DNA from: Chloroflexota bacterium
Lineage (GTDB): Bacteria; Chloroflexota; Limnocylindria; Limnocylindrales; CSP1-4
NCBI GenBank assembly: GCA_003158675.1
Contig: PMKN01000075.1
Location: 1-36,464 of the forward strand
Direction: 5' to 3'
Length of the DNA: 36,464 nucleotides
This document shows, piece after piece, positions 24,622 to 32,446 of this stretch. Each line of letters begins with the position of its first letter. The stretch's first letter is position 1. The position numbers and the translations under genes are program-made. The notes below the pieces were generated by a model. The model did no database searches and had not been told where the DNA came from. It saw nothing but the letters and a program-made list of their open reading frames with translations.

Positions 24622-25394
24622 ACGGACACGACGTCGGATCGAATGGCCATCAGATGTCCGTCCGTGCGGTTGCTCCAGGTCTGCCCGGAGACGAACACCC
24701 GGCTCACTATCAGCCCGAATTCGAGGGACAGGCTGGCGCACGCGGCGCTGCTGCGCTCGAGTTCGTCGCCGTAGCGCTCGATCGCATCGAGCACGATAAG
24801 GACCTCGACATCAGCGTCCGCCTTCGACTCGCCGTGTGCGCGCGAGCCATACAGGTACAACCCGACCAACCGTTCGCCGTAGATGGGCCGAAGGATCCGA
24901 GCCAGGCTTTCGGCGACCTTGAGGCCCAAGGCGTCCGGGCGTTTCGGTTCGTTCAACTCCGACGGACGGGTCTGGACGACCCGGGGCGGCGAGGGAGGCT
25001 CCGGTGCGCTCGCATGGGGCTTGAGATGCCGCAAGTCGGATCGGAGGTCAGCGCTCTCCGGGTCAGCGGGGGAAAGCGGCATTGGGCCGGGATCTGGTTC
25101 GGTCGCTACCAGGATCAGGTTCCGGACGGCGATCGCGAACGGGGAGGAGGTCGCTCGGAAGTAGACCTGGTGGCCTTCCGCCTCGCGCCCGACGAGGCCC
25201 GCGGCCACGAGGCGACCGAGTTCACGGCTGGCGGTGCCCGGGCTCGTCCCGGCGCGGCGCTGCAGTTCACGCAGATGCAGGCGACGCTCAGGTTCGGCCA
25301 TGAGCAAGACCAGGATCCGGCGCCTCACGGCCGATCTTCCGAGCGCGAGGTCGGCTGCCGTGGTGTTCTCAGTCACGACTACGCTCGTTCTCAT
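24618..25394 (-). CDS. Winged-helix/minimal nucleotidyltransferase fusion (MNT antitoxin)
   Basis: 258 residues. About 20-85 form a winged helix (RRRILVLLMAEPERRLHLRE followed by LQRRAGTSPGTASRELGRLV). A Pro-rich linker (100-155) joins it to a nucleotidyltransferase domain with LYLYGSRAHGESKADADVEV. The catalytic pair, normally DxD, reads D195-V-E197. A Glu could still bind Mg2+ but is unusual. ATG 25394 fits a transcript that begins next to the start codon, since there is no ribosome site and a promoter lies 10 bp upstream. The winged helix suggests it represses its own operon at the palindrome covering its start. HEPN is the partner, overlapped by four bases. Confidence 0.8.
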   Translation of the reverse strand: MRTSVVVTENTTAADLALGRSAVRRRILVLLMAEPERRLHLRELQRRAGTSPGTASRELGRLVAAGLVGREAEGHQVYFRATSSPFAIAVRNLILVATEPDPGPMPLSPADPESADLRSDLRHLKPHASAPEPPSPPRVVQTRPSELNEPKRPDALGLKVAESLARILRPIYGERLVGLYLYGSRAHGESKADADVEVLIVLDAIERYGDELERSSAACASLSLEFGLIVSRVFVSGQTWSNRTDGHLMAIRSDVVSV

Positions 25395-25432
25395 GCATGA
25401 GACAATCGTACTCACAACAGAGAACAGGTCAA
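25389..25432 (-). promoter_or_regulatory. Candidate promoter and palindromic operator of the MNT/HEPN operon
   Basis: Minus strand: TTGACC (25427-25432), a 16-bp spacer and TACGAT (25405-25410). Ten bases further is the ATG. A perfect 14-bp palindrome TCTCATGCATGAGA (25389-25402) covers the expected transcription start and the start codon. This layout suits autorepression by the winged-helix/MNT protein and a leaderless or nearly leaderless mRNA. Confidence 0.55.
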
Positions 25433-25528
25433 TGGCTCGTGGCGCCCTCGGGTGCCATGCTTAGCGCCACGGGCTGTGTCCGGGATTCTGGCGGAGCACC
25501 GGCGCTTTCGGCTTGGCATACTGGCAAC

Positions 25529-26386
25529 ATGTCGACCCGGTCAGACGGTGCTGTCACCCCGAATCTCCGCGCTGGGAGCCGACCGCGCGGAGGCGGCGAT
25601 CGATTGGATCGTCAGGCCCCGGCGCGATCGAGCTGGCGCTACGCAGTGGCGCGGTCTTTCGCCTGGCTGTTCACCAGGGGCTATTCGAGTTGCCGGGTAG
25701 AAGGCGTCGAGAACCTACCGATCGGGCCATCCATCCTGTGCTTCAGCCACCAGAACTGGATCGACCCGTTGTATCTGCTGGCAGGGCTGCCCGAGCGGCC
25801 ACGGGCCTACTTCTTCGGGCCTCGGCAGGATGACATGACGCGCGGTCTTCGCAACAGGCTGATGCGTTGGGCCGGGGTGGCGATTCCCTTCGCGCCCGAC
25901 CGCCGCGGCCTCGTGGCGGCCACGAGGCGCGTGGAGGAGCTGCTGGCAGGTGGCCAGCGCCTGGTCATCGCAGGCGAGGGGAGGATCCACGCTGGCGAGG
26001 CGGTCGTCATGCCCTTGCTCGATGGACCTGCCTTCATGGCGTTGCGGTTTGGGGTGCCGCTGGTGCCGGTCGCTATTAACGGCACGAGCTGGCTCGCGTT
26101 CAGGCGGCGGGTGCGGGTCAGGATCGGCCGACCGATACGGGCAACTCCGCCTGTAGTCGCAGGCTTGCCGACTTCACCTGCGCATCCAATGGCAGAGGCC
26201 ATCGCAGCAATGACCTCGCAGGTCCGGCAGGCGCTCGTCGACCTGGTCGCCGACTTCCCAGATCCGGCTCCGTCGCGATGGACCGGGGGTCGACTGACCG
26301 AGCTGTTCAACGATTGGCCGGAAGGGTCGAGGCCGCCCACGCCGCCTCGGGGCGGTTGTGCCGAGAATCTGCCATCGAGGGAGTAA
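25529..26386 (+). CDS. 1-acyl-sn-glycerol-3-phosphate acyltransferase family protein (PlsC-like)
   Basis: 285 residues. The acyltransferase motifs are H-x4-D in FSHQNWID (His74, Asp79), EGRIHAGE (the EGTRS-type block) and VPLVPVAINGTSW. The first 40 residues are basic. These enzymes move an acyl chain from acyl-ACP or acyl-CoA to lysophosphatidic acid at the membrane during phospholipid synthesis. ATG 25529 is chosen. CATACT six bases before it could be a -10 box, which would leave a leaderless start; an upstream ATG at 25457 is possible. The gene is divergent from the MNT/HEPN operon. Confidence 0.82.
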   Translation: MSTRSDGAVTPNLRAGSRPRGGGDRLDRQAPARSSWRYAVARSFAWLFTRGYSSCRVEGVENLPIGPSILCFSHQNWIDPLYLLAGLPERPRAYFFGPRQDDMTRGLRNRLMRWAGVAIPFAPDRRGLVAATRRVEELLAGGQRLVIAGEGRIHAGEAVVMPLLDGPAFMALRFGVPLVPVAINGTSWLAFRRRVRVRIGRPIRATPPVVAGLPTSPAHPMAEAIAAMTSQVRQALVDLVADFPDPAPSRWTGGRLTELFNDWPEGSRPPTPPRGGCAENLPSRE

Positions 26387-26516
26387 TCGCGAAATGCGCG
26401 CGGCAGTCGGCCCGCACCGAATGACGTCCGATTCCTGGGCGGATCGCCAAAATGCCGAGATCGAGGGACAGTAGCGGAGTCTGCGATACTTCGGTCGAAA
26501 GACGGAAGGAGCGAAT

Positions 26517-26882
26517 GTGGGCGCAACGGGCCTGGCAGTAAAACCCATCGAGTACCGTAAGCGACTGACCCAGGAGACTGACGAGCAGCTCGATGCTTGG
26601 GCCAAAGAGCTGATGCGGGATGTCGCAATCCGGCGGGGCGTGATCACGGTCGTGAGCGACGTGCAGCGAACCGCCCGACTCGATGAGGCCGGCTTGCGAC
26701 GCACATATGCCCGCGGCGGGGGTGCGCCACAGACCGTGGGCTACGACGCGGAGGGCCACCTGATGGTTCCGGCCATCAACTTGCACTGTCTGGTCACCGG
26801 CCTACGTGTCGACGTGCCCGACGCGCGAGCAAGAATCATTGACTACCTGGTCGCGAATTTCGACGAGATCGTCTACGTCTGA
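26517..26882 (+). CDS. Conserved hypothetical protein, 121 aa, unrecognised
   Basis: A GTG start with AAGGAG 5-6 nt upstream makes this a real gene. The product starts GATGLAVKPIEYRKRLTQ, is soluble and mixed alpha/beta, and contains DVAIRRGVITVVSDVQRTAR and a C-terminal ARIIDYLVANFDEIVYV. No cysteine cluster, membrane segment or catalytic motif is recognised. It is 40 bp upstream of a UbiA prenyltransferase gene on the same strand and may be in its operon. Confidence 0.7.
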   Translation: MGATGLAVKPIEYRKRLTQETDEQLDAWAKELMRDVAIRRGVITVVSDVQRTARLDEAGLRRTYARGGGAPQTVGYDAEGHLMVPAINLHCLVTGLRVDVPDARARIIDYLVANFDEIVYV

Positions 26883-26922
26883 TCGCAGGTCCCCGTCCGG
26901 CTCGGTGCGGAGCCGCAGTCTG

Positions 26923-27765
26923 ATGGCCCATCTGGCCGGTCTAGTTCGTCTGGTCCATCCGTTCCCGTCCGCGCTTGATGCGGTGGCCGCGGCAGCAGTC
27001 GCGCTGGTTGCGGGCGCGGCGATGGCAGTGGCTTTGCGATTGGCCCTGGGGATGCTGCTACTCCAGTTCGCCATCGGCGCTGCCAATGACGTGGTCGATC
27101 TCCCGCGCGACCTGAGGTCCCGCCGCTCCAAACCGATCCCGTTGGGCCGGGTGACGACTCGCGAAGCCGTGGCCGTCGTCGCTTTTGCAGCTTGCGTCGG
27201 TCTTGCCGCCGCGGCCAGTGTGGGATTGGGGGCGGTGGCCGTCGGGATCGCCGGTCTCGCCGTCGGACTCCTCTACGACGTCTGGCTCAAGGGCACGGCG
27301 TTCTCGTGGTTGCCTTTCGCCGCGGGTGTCGCCTTGCTGCCCATCTACGCCTGGGTCGGCGCCACCGGAACGCTGGCGTCGACGTTCTGGGCGATCATCC
27401 CGCTGGCGCTCATCGCCGGGGCAGCCCTGGCCGCCGCAAACTCCGTTGCCGATCTCGCGAGTGACAGAGAGGCGGGGGTCAGCTCGGTGGCGATGTGGCT
27501 GGGACGCCGAGGATCGCTGGTCGCCGGCTGCGTGGCGCTAGGGTTGGTTCAGTTGGCAGTCGTCGTATCGACAGCCCTGTCCGCCGTCTCGCCCGTTGTC
27601 CTCGTCGCCGAACTGACGGGGATCGCGCTTGGTTGGGTCGGGCTGCGCCTCAACGCTGCCCGGAACGATCGGCTCGCTCGTTTGGGCTGGGAGGTGGAGG
27701 CGGTAGGAATCGTCAGTCTGGGGATCGGATGGCTGGTTGCACTCGCCTCGGCAGGAAGTCTATAG
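26923..27765 (+). CDS. UbiA family prenyltransferase
   Basis: About 280 residues with eight or so membrane helices. The first Asp-rich motif is NDVVDLPRD and the second DLASDREAGVSSVA, matching the two Mg-prenyl-diphosphate sites of UbiA enzymes. It joins a polyprenyl group to an aromatic or other acceptor in the membrane. The acceptor (menaquinone precursor, homogentisate, haem or glycerol phosphate) is not decided, as no matching pathway gene is adjacent. ATG 26923 is preferred to the track start at 26806, which runs through the preceding gene. The ribosome site is weak. Confidence 0.85.
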   Translation: MAHLAGLVRLVHPFPSALDAVAAAAVALVAGAAMAVALRLALGMLLLQFAIGAANDVVDLPRDLRSRRSKPIPLGRVTTREAVAVVAFAACVGLAAAASVGLGAVAVGIAGLAVGLLYDVWLKGTAFSWLPFAAGVALLPIYAWVGATGTLASTFWAIIPLALIAGAALAAANSVADLASDREAGVSSVAMWLGRRGSLVAGCVALGLVQLAVVVSTALSAVSPVVLVAELTGIALGWVGLRLNAARNDRLARLGWEVEAVGIVSLGIGWLVALASAGSL

Positions 27766-27782
27766 GCGCGACCGACCCACAG

Positions 27783-27808
27783 CGGGCTGGCCGCAGCTTC
27801 GCAGCCCG
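27783..27808. terminator. Hairpin between convergent UbiA and parB genes
   Basis: CGGGCTG / CAGCCCG arms with a 12-nt loop fill the 45-bp gap between two convergent genes. There is no T run, so factor-independent termination is uncertain. Confidence 0.4.
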
Positions 27809-27810
27809 GG

Positions 27811-28833
27811 CTAGGTTCGGGGGTTGCCCCGGCGGACGAGGACGATTGCGTTCTCGAGCCTGACTCGGGTGATCACGAGGAACTTGATCAGGTTCTGACG
27901 GTCCGTGTCGTCGATCGTCTTTAGGATGTCAGACTGGATGACGGCAATCAACTCGCTCATGGAGTCGGCTAGTTGAGCCCGAACTGCCATAAGAGAGTCA
28001 TCCGAAATCGGACGCTTGGAACCGGTGCCCTGCCAGTTGGGATCCGTCTCCGCATCAGTGGCGTCTTCGATGGCAGCGGCACCTTTAGTGTCGGCGCTCG
28101 TGCTCGGTGCGTGTGCCGCCCGTGGCGGTTCGTCGATCTTCGCGCGCAGTTTGACAAGTGACAGCTCACCCCGACTGACCATTTCGGCCAGCTTCCTGCG
28201 TTTCTTCGGATCGGTGACCTTCAGTAGCTCGTAGGCGTGCGAGAGCGTGTCTTTGCGCACAGACACCAGCTCTCGGATCTCGTCTGGGGCGTCTGCCAGC
28301 CTGAGGCGGTTCTCGAGATAGCCCTTGTCTTTCCCCAGCTTCTGAGCCAGCTTCCGGATGCTGTAGCCGTGCTGGCGAATCATCTTGTCGTAGATCATCG
28401 CTTCATCGATCGGGGACAGGTCCTCGCGCTGGAGGTTCTCGATGACCGAGATCTCGATGGCCGTCTCGTCGTCGATGTCCTCGATCAGCGCGGGAATGGT
28501 CTCCATGCCCGCGGCCGTCGCAGCGCGCCAGCGACGTTCGCCCGCCACCAGTTGGTATCGACCCGCAGGCAGCGGCCGGACCAGAATCGGCTGGAGAACG
28601 CCGTGTTCTTTGACGGAGGCGGTCAGGTCGTCCAGGCCGGCCTGGTCTATCGCCAAGCGCGGCTGGTTGGGGTTGGGGTCAACTCGGTCGACGGGGATAT
28701 TGCGGACCGAAGACGGACGGATGACCGTGGACTCGTCGGCGTTGAGGAGGCTGAGGACATTCTGCGAGAGCTCCTGGCCGCGTTCCTCGTTGAGGCGTGC
28801 TGAGGCGGTCGCCCGGAAATCTACCCTAGCCAA
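27811..28833 (-). CDS. parB: Chromosome partitioning protein ParB
   Basis: 340 residues. The ParB N-terminal CTPase domain (about 45-135) has NPNQPR, GVLQPILVRP, GERRWRAA and ENLQREDLSPIDEA. A DNA-binding helix-turn-helix region follows (SIRKLAQKLGKDKGYLENRLRL), then a linker and a C-terminal dimerisation part. It binds parS, slides as a CTP clamp and works with ParA in origin segregation. The start is TTG 28833, inside the end of parA, with a perfect AAGGAGGT 8 nt before it, also inside parA. I found no consensus parS (TGTTTCACGTGAAACA) in the window. Confidence 0.94.
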   Translation of the reverse strand: MARVDFRATASARLNEERGQELSQNVLSLLNADESTVIRPSSVRNIPVDRVDPNPNQPRLAIDQAGLDDLTASVKEHGVLQPILVRPLPAGRYQLVAGERRWRAATAAGMETIPALIEDIDDETAIEISVIENLQREDLSPIDEAMIYDKMIRQHGYSIRKLAQKLGKDKGYLENRLRLADAPDEIRELVSVRKDTLSHAYELLKVTDPKKRRKLAEMVSRGELSLVKLRAKIDEPPRAAHAPSTSADTKGAAAIEDATDAETDPNWQGTGSKRPISDDSLMAVRAQLADSMSELIAVIQSDILKTIDDTDRQNLIKFLVITRVRLENAIVLVRRGNPRT

Positions 28834-29593
28834 GTGCGATTACCTCCTTGGCGAGCTCCCGGAAATTGTTGGCGGCATCCGAGGCGCTGGCATAAGCGGT
28901 GATGGGTCGACCGGTTAAAGGGGCCTCGCCGAGTTTGACTGCGTTGCGGATTATCGTATCGAAGACGTGGTCCTCGCCGTGTTCCCGCATCTCTTCTAGC
29001 ATCTCCCTGCCCAAGACCGTGCGGGAATCGTAGAAGGTGGGCAGCAGGCCAAGGATCCGTAGGTCCTTGTTGAGCTTGGAGCGGATCGTCGTGATGACCT
29101 TCCCCAGAGCGGCCAATCCCTTGAGCGCGTAGTACTGCGTTTGAACAGGAATGATCACTCCGCTGGCAGCCACGAGTCCGTTGATCGTGAGCAGGCCCAA
29201 GGTTGGTGGGCAGTCGATCAGGATGTAGTCGTAATGGCCTTGCGCCCAATCGTCGATCGCCTCGGCGAGGGCATATTCGCGGCCAATCATGCTGAGGAGG
29301 TCCACTTCGGTCGAGGCGAGGTCGAGGGTAGCCGGAGCCACGTCGACATTCGGCGTCTCGGTCGCAACGACCATGTCCTTGAGCCGGACACGCGGCTGGC
29401 CTAGGACGCTGGCCATCGAATGCTGAACGGTCCCGAGATTGATCCCCAACCCGACCGTCAGGTTGGCCTGGGCGTCCATGTCGATGCACAGCACCCGAAG
29501 ACCATGCTCCGCAAGCGCTCCGGCAAGATTGATGGCCGTGGTCGTCTTCCCGACGCCACCCTTCTGATTTGCGATCGCGATCACGATGGCCAC
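28826..29593 (-). CDS. parA: Chromosome partitioning ATPase ParA (Soj)
   Basis: 255 residues with the deviant Walker A KGGVGKTTTAINLA at the N-terminus, LCIDMDAQANLT (A') and YILIDCPPTLGLLT (Walker B), then PVQTQYYALKGL. The lack of an N-terminal DNA-binding domain is typical of chromosomal Soj-type ParA. It forms ATP-dependent dimers on nucleoid DNA and is stimulated by ParB. The start is GTG 29593 with GAGGTGA upstream. It shares eight bases with parB. Upstream lies a 440-bp region with DnaA-box-like sites. Confidence 0.94.
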   Translation of the reverse strand: MAIVIAIANQKGGVGKTTTAINLAGALAEHGLRVLCIDMDAQANLTVGLGINLGTVQHSMASVLGQPRVRLKDMVVATETPNVDVAPATLDLASTEVDLLSMIGREYALAEAIDDWAQGHYDYILIDCPPTLGLLTINGLVAASGVIIPVQTQYYALKGLAALGKVITTIRSKLNKDLRILGLLPTFYDSRTVLGREMLEEMREHGEDHVFDTIIRNAVKLGEAPLTGRPITAYASASDAANNFRELAKEVIALG

Positions 29594-29704
29594 GGGACGT
29601 TCACCTCGCTCTGAATGATCGGTCGCGACGACTACATGATTCTGACGGGCGGGAAGGCGGAGTGATGTCGCGATGCTACCGCAGCCGGCTGTGAGCAGCG
29701 GCGC

Positions 29705-29713
29705 TTATCCACA
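29705..29713 (+). promoter_or_regulatory. DnaA box, perfect match
   Basis: TTATCCACA equals the bacterial DnaA consensus. It lies 112 bp upstream of the parA start and 26 bp from a second, inverted near-match. Confidence 0.6.
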
Positions 29714-29738
29714 TGAGTTCTGAGTTGTTCACCGATTC

Positions 29739-29747
29739 TGTGGATAT
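29739..29747 (-). promoter_or_regulatory. DnaA-box-like site (8 of 9)
   Basis: TGTGGATAT on the plus strand is the reverse of ATATCCACA, one mismatch from consensus, and faces the perfect box. Confidence 0.45.
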
Positions 29748-29829
29748 CCGACGCCAGCAATCCACGCCCTGGCGGTTCGGCCCCGGGCGGACGTCATTCC
29801 GGCGGCTCCTGCATCCGGCGTACCGTCAG

Positions 29830-29851
29830 CCCGTCTTTGTGCAAAGACGGG
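29830..29851. promoter_or_regulatory. Perfect 22-bp dyad upstream of methylmalonyl-CoA mutase
   Basis: Arms CCCGTCTTTG and CAAAGACGGG pair over 10 bp with a 2-nt centre. No T run follows in either direction, so an operator for a dimeric (for example TetR-type) regulator is more likely than a terminator. It is 180 bp before the mutase start. Confidence 0.55.
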
Positions 29852-29889
29852 TCGGGGTAGGGGAGCCACGAGCTGAGATCGCTGACGAC

Positions 29890-29906
29890 CGGAGGGGAAG
29901 CCTCCG
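29890..29906 (+). other. Second short hairpin in the mutase leader
   Basis: CGGAGG-GGAAG-CCTCCG is a 6-bp perfect stem with 5-nt loop, 39 bp after the 22-bp dyad. It could form in the 5' leader of the mutase mRNA, hiding a GGAGG sequence. Function is open. Confidence 0.35.
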
Positions 29907-30030
29907 CGCGTGCCATGAGCGCGGTAAGCCGAAAGACGAGCTGTCGGCTGGCGGAGGAGTCGCGGTCCGTGCCATGATCCACAGGCGCGTCCGTTCGATC
30001 GACCGCGCGAACGACTGGAGGAAGCGATAC

Positions 30031-31734
30031 GTGGCCGAGGACAAGGGCGTCGAGACGGGCGAAGCAAACGGAGGGGCGCCAGCCGATCCGGGCCGCGAGC
30101 GCTGGCGCGCGACGACTCGTGCCAAGGCCATCTCACGCTCGCCGGAACGGGAGGAGCAGTTCCTGACCACCTCCGGGGTTTCGATCCAGGACCTTTACAC
30201 TCCGGCCGATATCGCCGGCCTGGACGAGGATCGAGATCTGGGACGTCCCGGTGAGTACCCGTATACAAGGGGCGTCCAGCCGACGATGTATCGCGGGCGG
30301 CTGTGGACGATGCGCCAGTACGCCGGCTTCTCGACGGCCGAGGACACGAACCGTCGTTTCCGGTATCTCCTCGAACAAGGCCAGACAGGTCTCTCGGTGG
30401 CGTTCGACCTTCCGACCCAGATGGGGTACGACTCGGACGCACCCCAGGCCGAAGGTGAGGTGGGGCGCGTGGGCGTGCCAATCAACTCCCTCGCCGACAT
30501 GGAAGTGCTCCTCGACGGGTTACCGCTCGGAACGGTCAGCACGTCGATGACGATCAACGCCTCCGCCGCCGTCCTGCTCGCCCTCTACGTGGCCGCGGCC
30601 GAGAAGCAGGGAGTGGCCCGCACCCAGGTCAGCGGCACAACCCAGAACGACATCCTCAAGGAGTACATAGCCCGCGGCACGTACATCTTCCCGCCCCGGC
30701 CTTCAATGCGGCTCGTGACCGACATCTTCGAGTTCTGCTCCAAGGAGCTGCCCCGCTGGAACACGATCAGCATCAGCGGCTACCACATGCGTGAAGCCGG
30801 CGCCACCGCGGCGCAGGAGTTGGCCTTCACGCTTGCCGATGGGATCGCCTACGTCGAGGCTGCGCTAAGCCGTGGCCTGAATGTCGACGACTTCGCCGAC
30901 CGCCTCAGTTTCTTCTTCGCTTCGTGGAGCGAACTTTTCGAGGAGGTGGCCAAGTTCCGAGCCGCGCGTCGGATGTGGGCAAGGATCGTCAAGGAACGAT
31001 TCGGCGCGACCAATACCCGTTCCACGGCCTGCCGCTTCCATGTCCAGACCGCGGGCTCGTCGCTCACCGCCCAGTCGATTGACAACAACGTTGTCAGGAC
31101 CACGGTGCAGGCACTGGCTGCGATCCTTGGCGGGGCCCAAAGCCTCCATACCAACTCTCGGGACGAGGCCCTGGCCCTGCCGACCGCGGAGGCCGCCCGT
31201 CTCGCGCTGCGCACGCAGCAGATCCTGGCGTTCGAATCCGGCGTGACCGAAACGCCCGATCCGCTCGCGGGGAGCTATTACGTGGAGTCCCTCACGAACG
31301 GCCTGGAGAAGGCTGCGAACGACTACCTCGCCGAGATCGACGCACTGGGCGGAACCCTTGCGGCGATCGAAGCCGGCTACCAGCAGCGCCAGATCCAGGA
31401 GTCTTCGTACCGGGTCCAGCGTGCGGTGGAGAGCGGGAGGAAGGTCGTGGTAGGGGTGAACAAGTTCCGCGACGAGGAGAGTTCCACGCCGCCCCTTCAG
31501 CGGATCGACCCCGCAGGAGAGCGACGGCAGTGCGATCGCGTAAGGAAGGTTCGGGCGGAACGAGACGCGGTTGCCTGGGAGGCCGCCCTTAGCAGAGTCG
31601 AGGAATGCGCCCGCGGAAGTGAGAATCTGCTGCCGCCAATCATCGAGGCCGTGAAGACGTACGCGACCGTCGGCGAGATCTGCGACCGCCTGCGTCTCGT
31701 CTGGGGCGAGCACCGCGAGCTCATCACGGTGTAG
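30031..31734 (+). CDS. Methylmalonyl-CoA mutase, large (catalytic) subunit without B12 domain
   Basis: 567 residues, only the TIM-barrel catalytic half of acyl-CoA mutases. Motifs: [20 protein letters not shown] followed by [12 protein letters not shown], then [17 protein letters not shown] and [11 protein letters not shown]. Tyr97 and Arg215 match, at identical spacing of 118, the Tyr89/Arg207 pair that binds the carboxylate in methylmalonyl-CoA mutase; isobutyryl-CoA mutases have Phe/Gln there. The expected reaction is methylmalonyl-CoA to succinyl-CoA. The adenosylcobalamin-binding partner must be a separate small subunit, not found in this window. The start is GTG 30031 with GGAGGAA upstream, not the ORF start at 29713. 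The epimerase gene follows after 240 bp. Confidence 0.9.
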   Translation: MAEDKGVETGEANGGAPADPGRERWRATTRAKAISRSPEREEQFLTTSGVSIQDLYTPADIAGLDEDRDLGRPGEYPYTRGVQPTMYRGRLWTMRQYAGFSTAEDTNRRFRYLLEQGQTGLSVAFDLPTQMGYDSDAPQAEGEVGRVGVPINSLADMEVLLDGLPLGTVSTSMTINASAAVLLALYVAAAEKQGVARTQVSGTTQNDILKEYIARGTYIFPPRPSMRLVTDIFEFCSKELPRWNTISISGYHMREAGATAAQELAFTLADGIAYVEAALSRGLNVDDFADRLSFFFASWSELFEEVAKFRAARRMWARIVKERFGATNTRSTACRFHVQTAGSSLTAQSIDNNVVRTTVQALAAILGGAQSLHTNSRDEALALPTAEAARLALRTQQILAFESGVTETPDPLAGSYYVESLTNGLEKAANDYLAEIDALGGTLAAIEAGYQQRQIQESSYRVQRAVESGRKVVVGVNKFRDEESSTPPLQRIDPAGERRQCDRVRKVRAERDAVAWEAALSRVEECARGSENLLPPIIEAVKTYATVGEICDRLRLVWGEHRELITV

Positions 31735-31974
31735 GGAGGCGGAACGGGCACGATCTGGATGCCGAGGCAGCCAAGAGCGGCTATATAGTCATATAGTAGT
31801 CGTTAATGGCTATTCACTTGCGAACGGTGCCCTCCTCGCGCAAGCTCGGGGCGGCCATACGTTATGTAGCGATACGCCCCGCTCATTTCGTACCATGGGC
31901 CGGCGCCTAAGTGGTCTCGCAGCCGCATCGCGCACGGCGGTGCCGTCTAGGAAAAGGTAAGTCGCAGGAGAGTC
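31735..31974 (+). other. Mutase/epimerase intergenic region
   Basis: 240 bp. The first part is AT-rich (CTATATAGTCATATAGTAG, 31780-31800) with ATATAGT repeated directly, plausibly a promoter for the epimerase. ATACG occurs twice around 31858-31876. No gene or terminator hairpin is convincing. Confidence 0.4.
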
Positions 31975-32439
31975 ATGGACCAGCCCGAGTCAGCCCTGCC
32001 CGATGGTCTCGGCATTGGCAAGATCCACCACGTCGCCGTCATCGTTCGCAATCTCGAATCGGCCCTCACCCTGTACCGCGACAAGCTCGGGCTGACGGTG
32101 GAGACGATCACCGCAATCCCATTCGATCGAGTCACGATCGGCTTCCTGCCGGTCGGCGACGTGAAGATCGAACTCGTTCAGCCGGACGATGACACCACCG
32201 GGTCGGCCAAGTTCCTGGCGTCCAAGGGCGAAGGCTTCCATCACGTCTGCTTCGAGGTGCCCGATATCCAGGCCGCGCTGGACAGGCTGGCGGCCGACGG
32301 CCTCCAGCTGATCGACTCGAAAGCTCGAAAGGGCGCCGACGGGCCCGTGGCTTTCGTCCATCCGAAGAGCTGCAACGGCGTCCTGGTCGAGTTGATCGAG
32401 GCGCCCGGCGGCCCGGCCTGGGCCAGGCTCGGGTACTAG
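31975..32439 (+). CDS. mce: Methylmalonyl-CoA epimerase
   Basis: 154 residues of the vicinal-oxygen-chelate fold, the usual size of the enzyme. It interconverts (S)- and (R)-methylmalonyl-CoA so the mutase can use it. Two VOC modules are seen: KIHHVAVIVRNLESALTLYR with its metal-binding His, VKIELVQP, then GFHHVCFEVPDIQAALDRL and NGVLVELIE, giving the His/Glu cobalt or Zn ligands. ATG 31975 has AGGAGAG before it. It lies beside the mutase on the same strand and converges with sucD, whose stop is 7 bp away. Confidence 0.92.
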   Translation: MDQPESALPDGLGIGKIHHVAVIVRNLESALTLYRDKLGLTVETITAIPFDRVTIGFLPVGDVKIELVQPDDDTTGSAKFLASKGEGFHHVCFEVPDIQAALDRLAADGLQLIDSKARKGADGPVAFVHPKSCNGVLVELIEAPGGPAWARLGY

Positions 32440-32446
32440 GCCGGGA

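Larger units (their letters stand above)
29594..30030. other. parA/mutase intergenic region with DnaA-box-like sites, possible origin or DnaA-regulated region
   Basis: 437 bp between the divergent parA and methylmalonyl-CoA mutase genes. A perfect DnaA box TTATCCACA is at 29705-29713. TGTGGATAT (29739-29747, reverse orientation, 8/9) and TGATCCACA (29975-29983, 8/9) are near. Two hairpin-like dyads lie between (29830-29851 and 29890-29906). There is no strongly AT-rich unwinding element, and dnaA/dnaN are not in the window. The track's ORF from 29713 is judged non-coding up to 30030. Confidence 0.5.

Noticed and set aside
29713-30030. N-terminal extension of the mutase ORF
   Set aside because: No ribosome site, unlike the family, and it holds DnaA boxes and dyads; GTG 30031 has GGAGGAA.
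27811-30030. parS site near parAB
   Set aside because: I scanned for TGTTTCACGTGAAACA and close variants and saw none.
29594-30030. Cobalamin riboswitch before the mutase
   Set aside because: The typical B12 box and GCCACTG elements were not found; only short simple hairpins.
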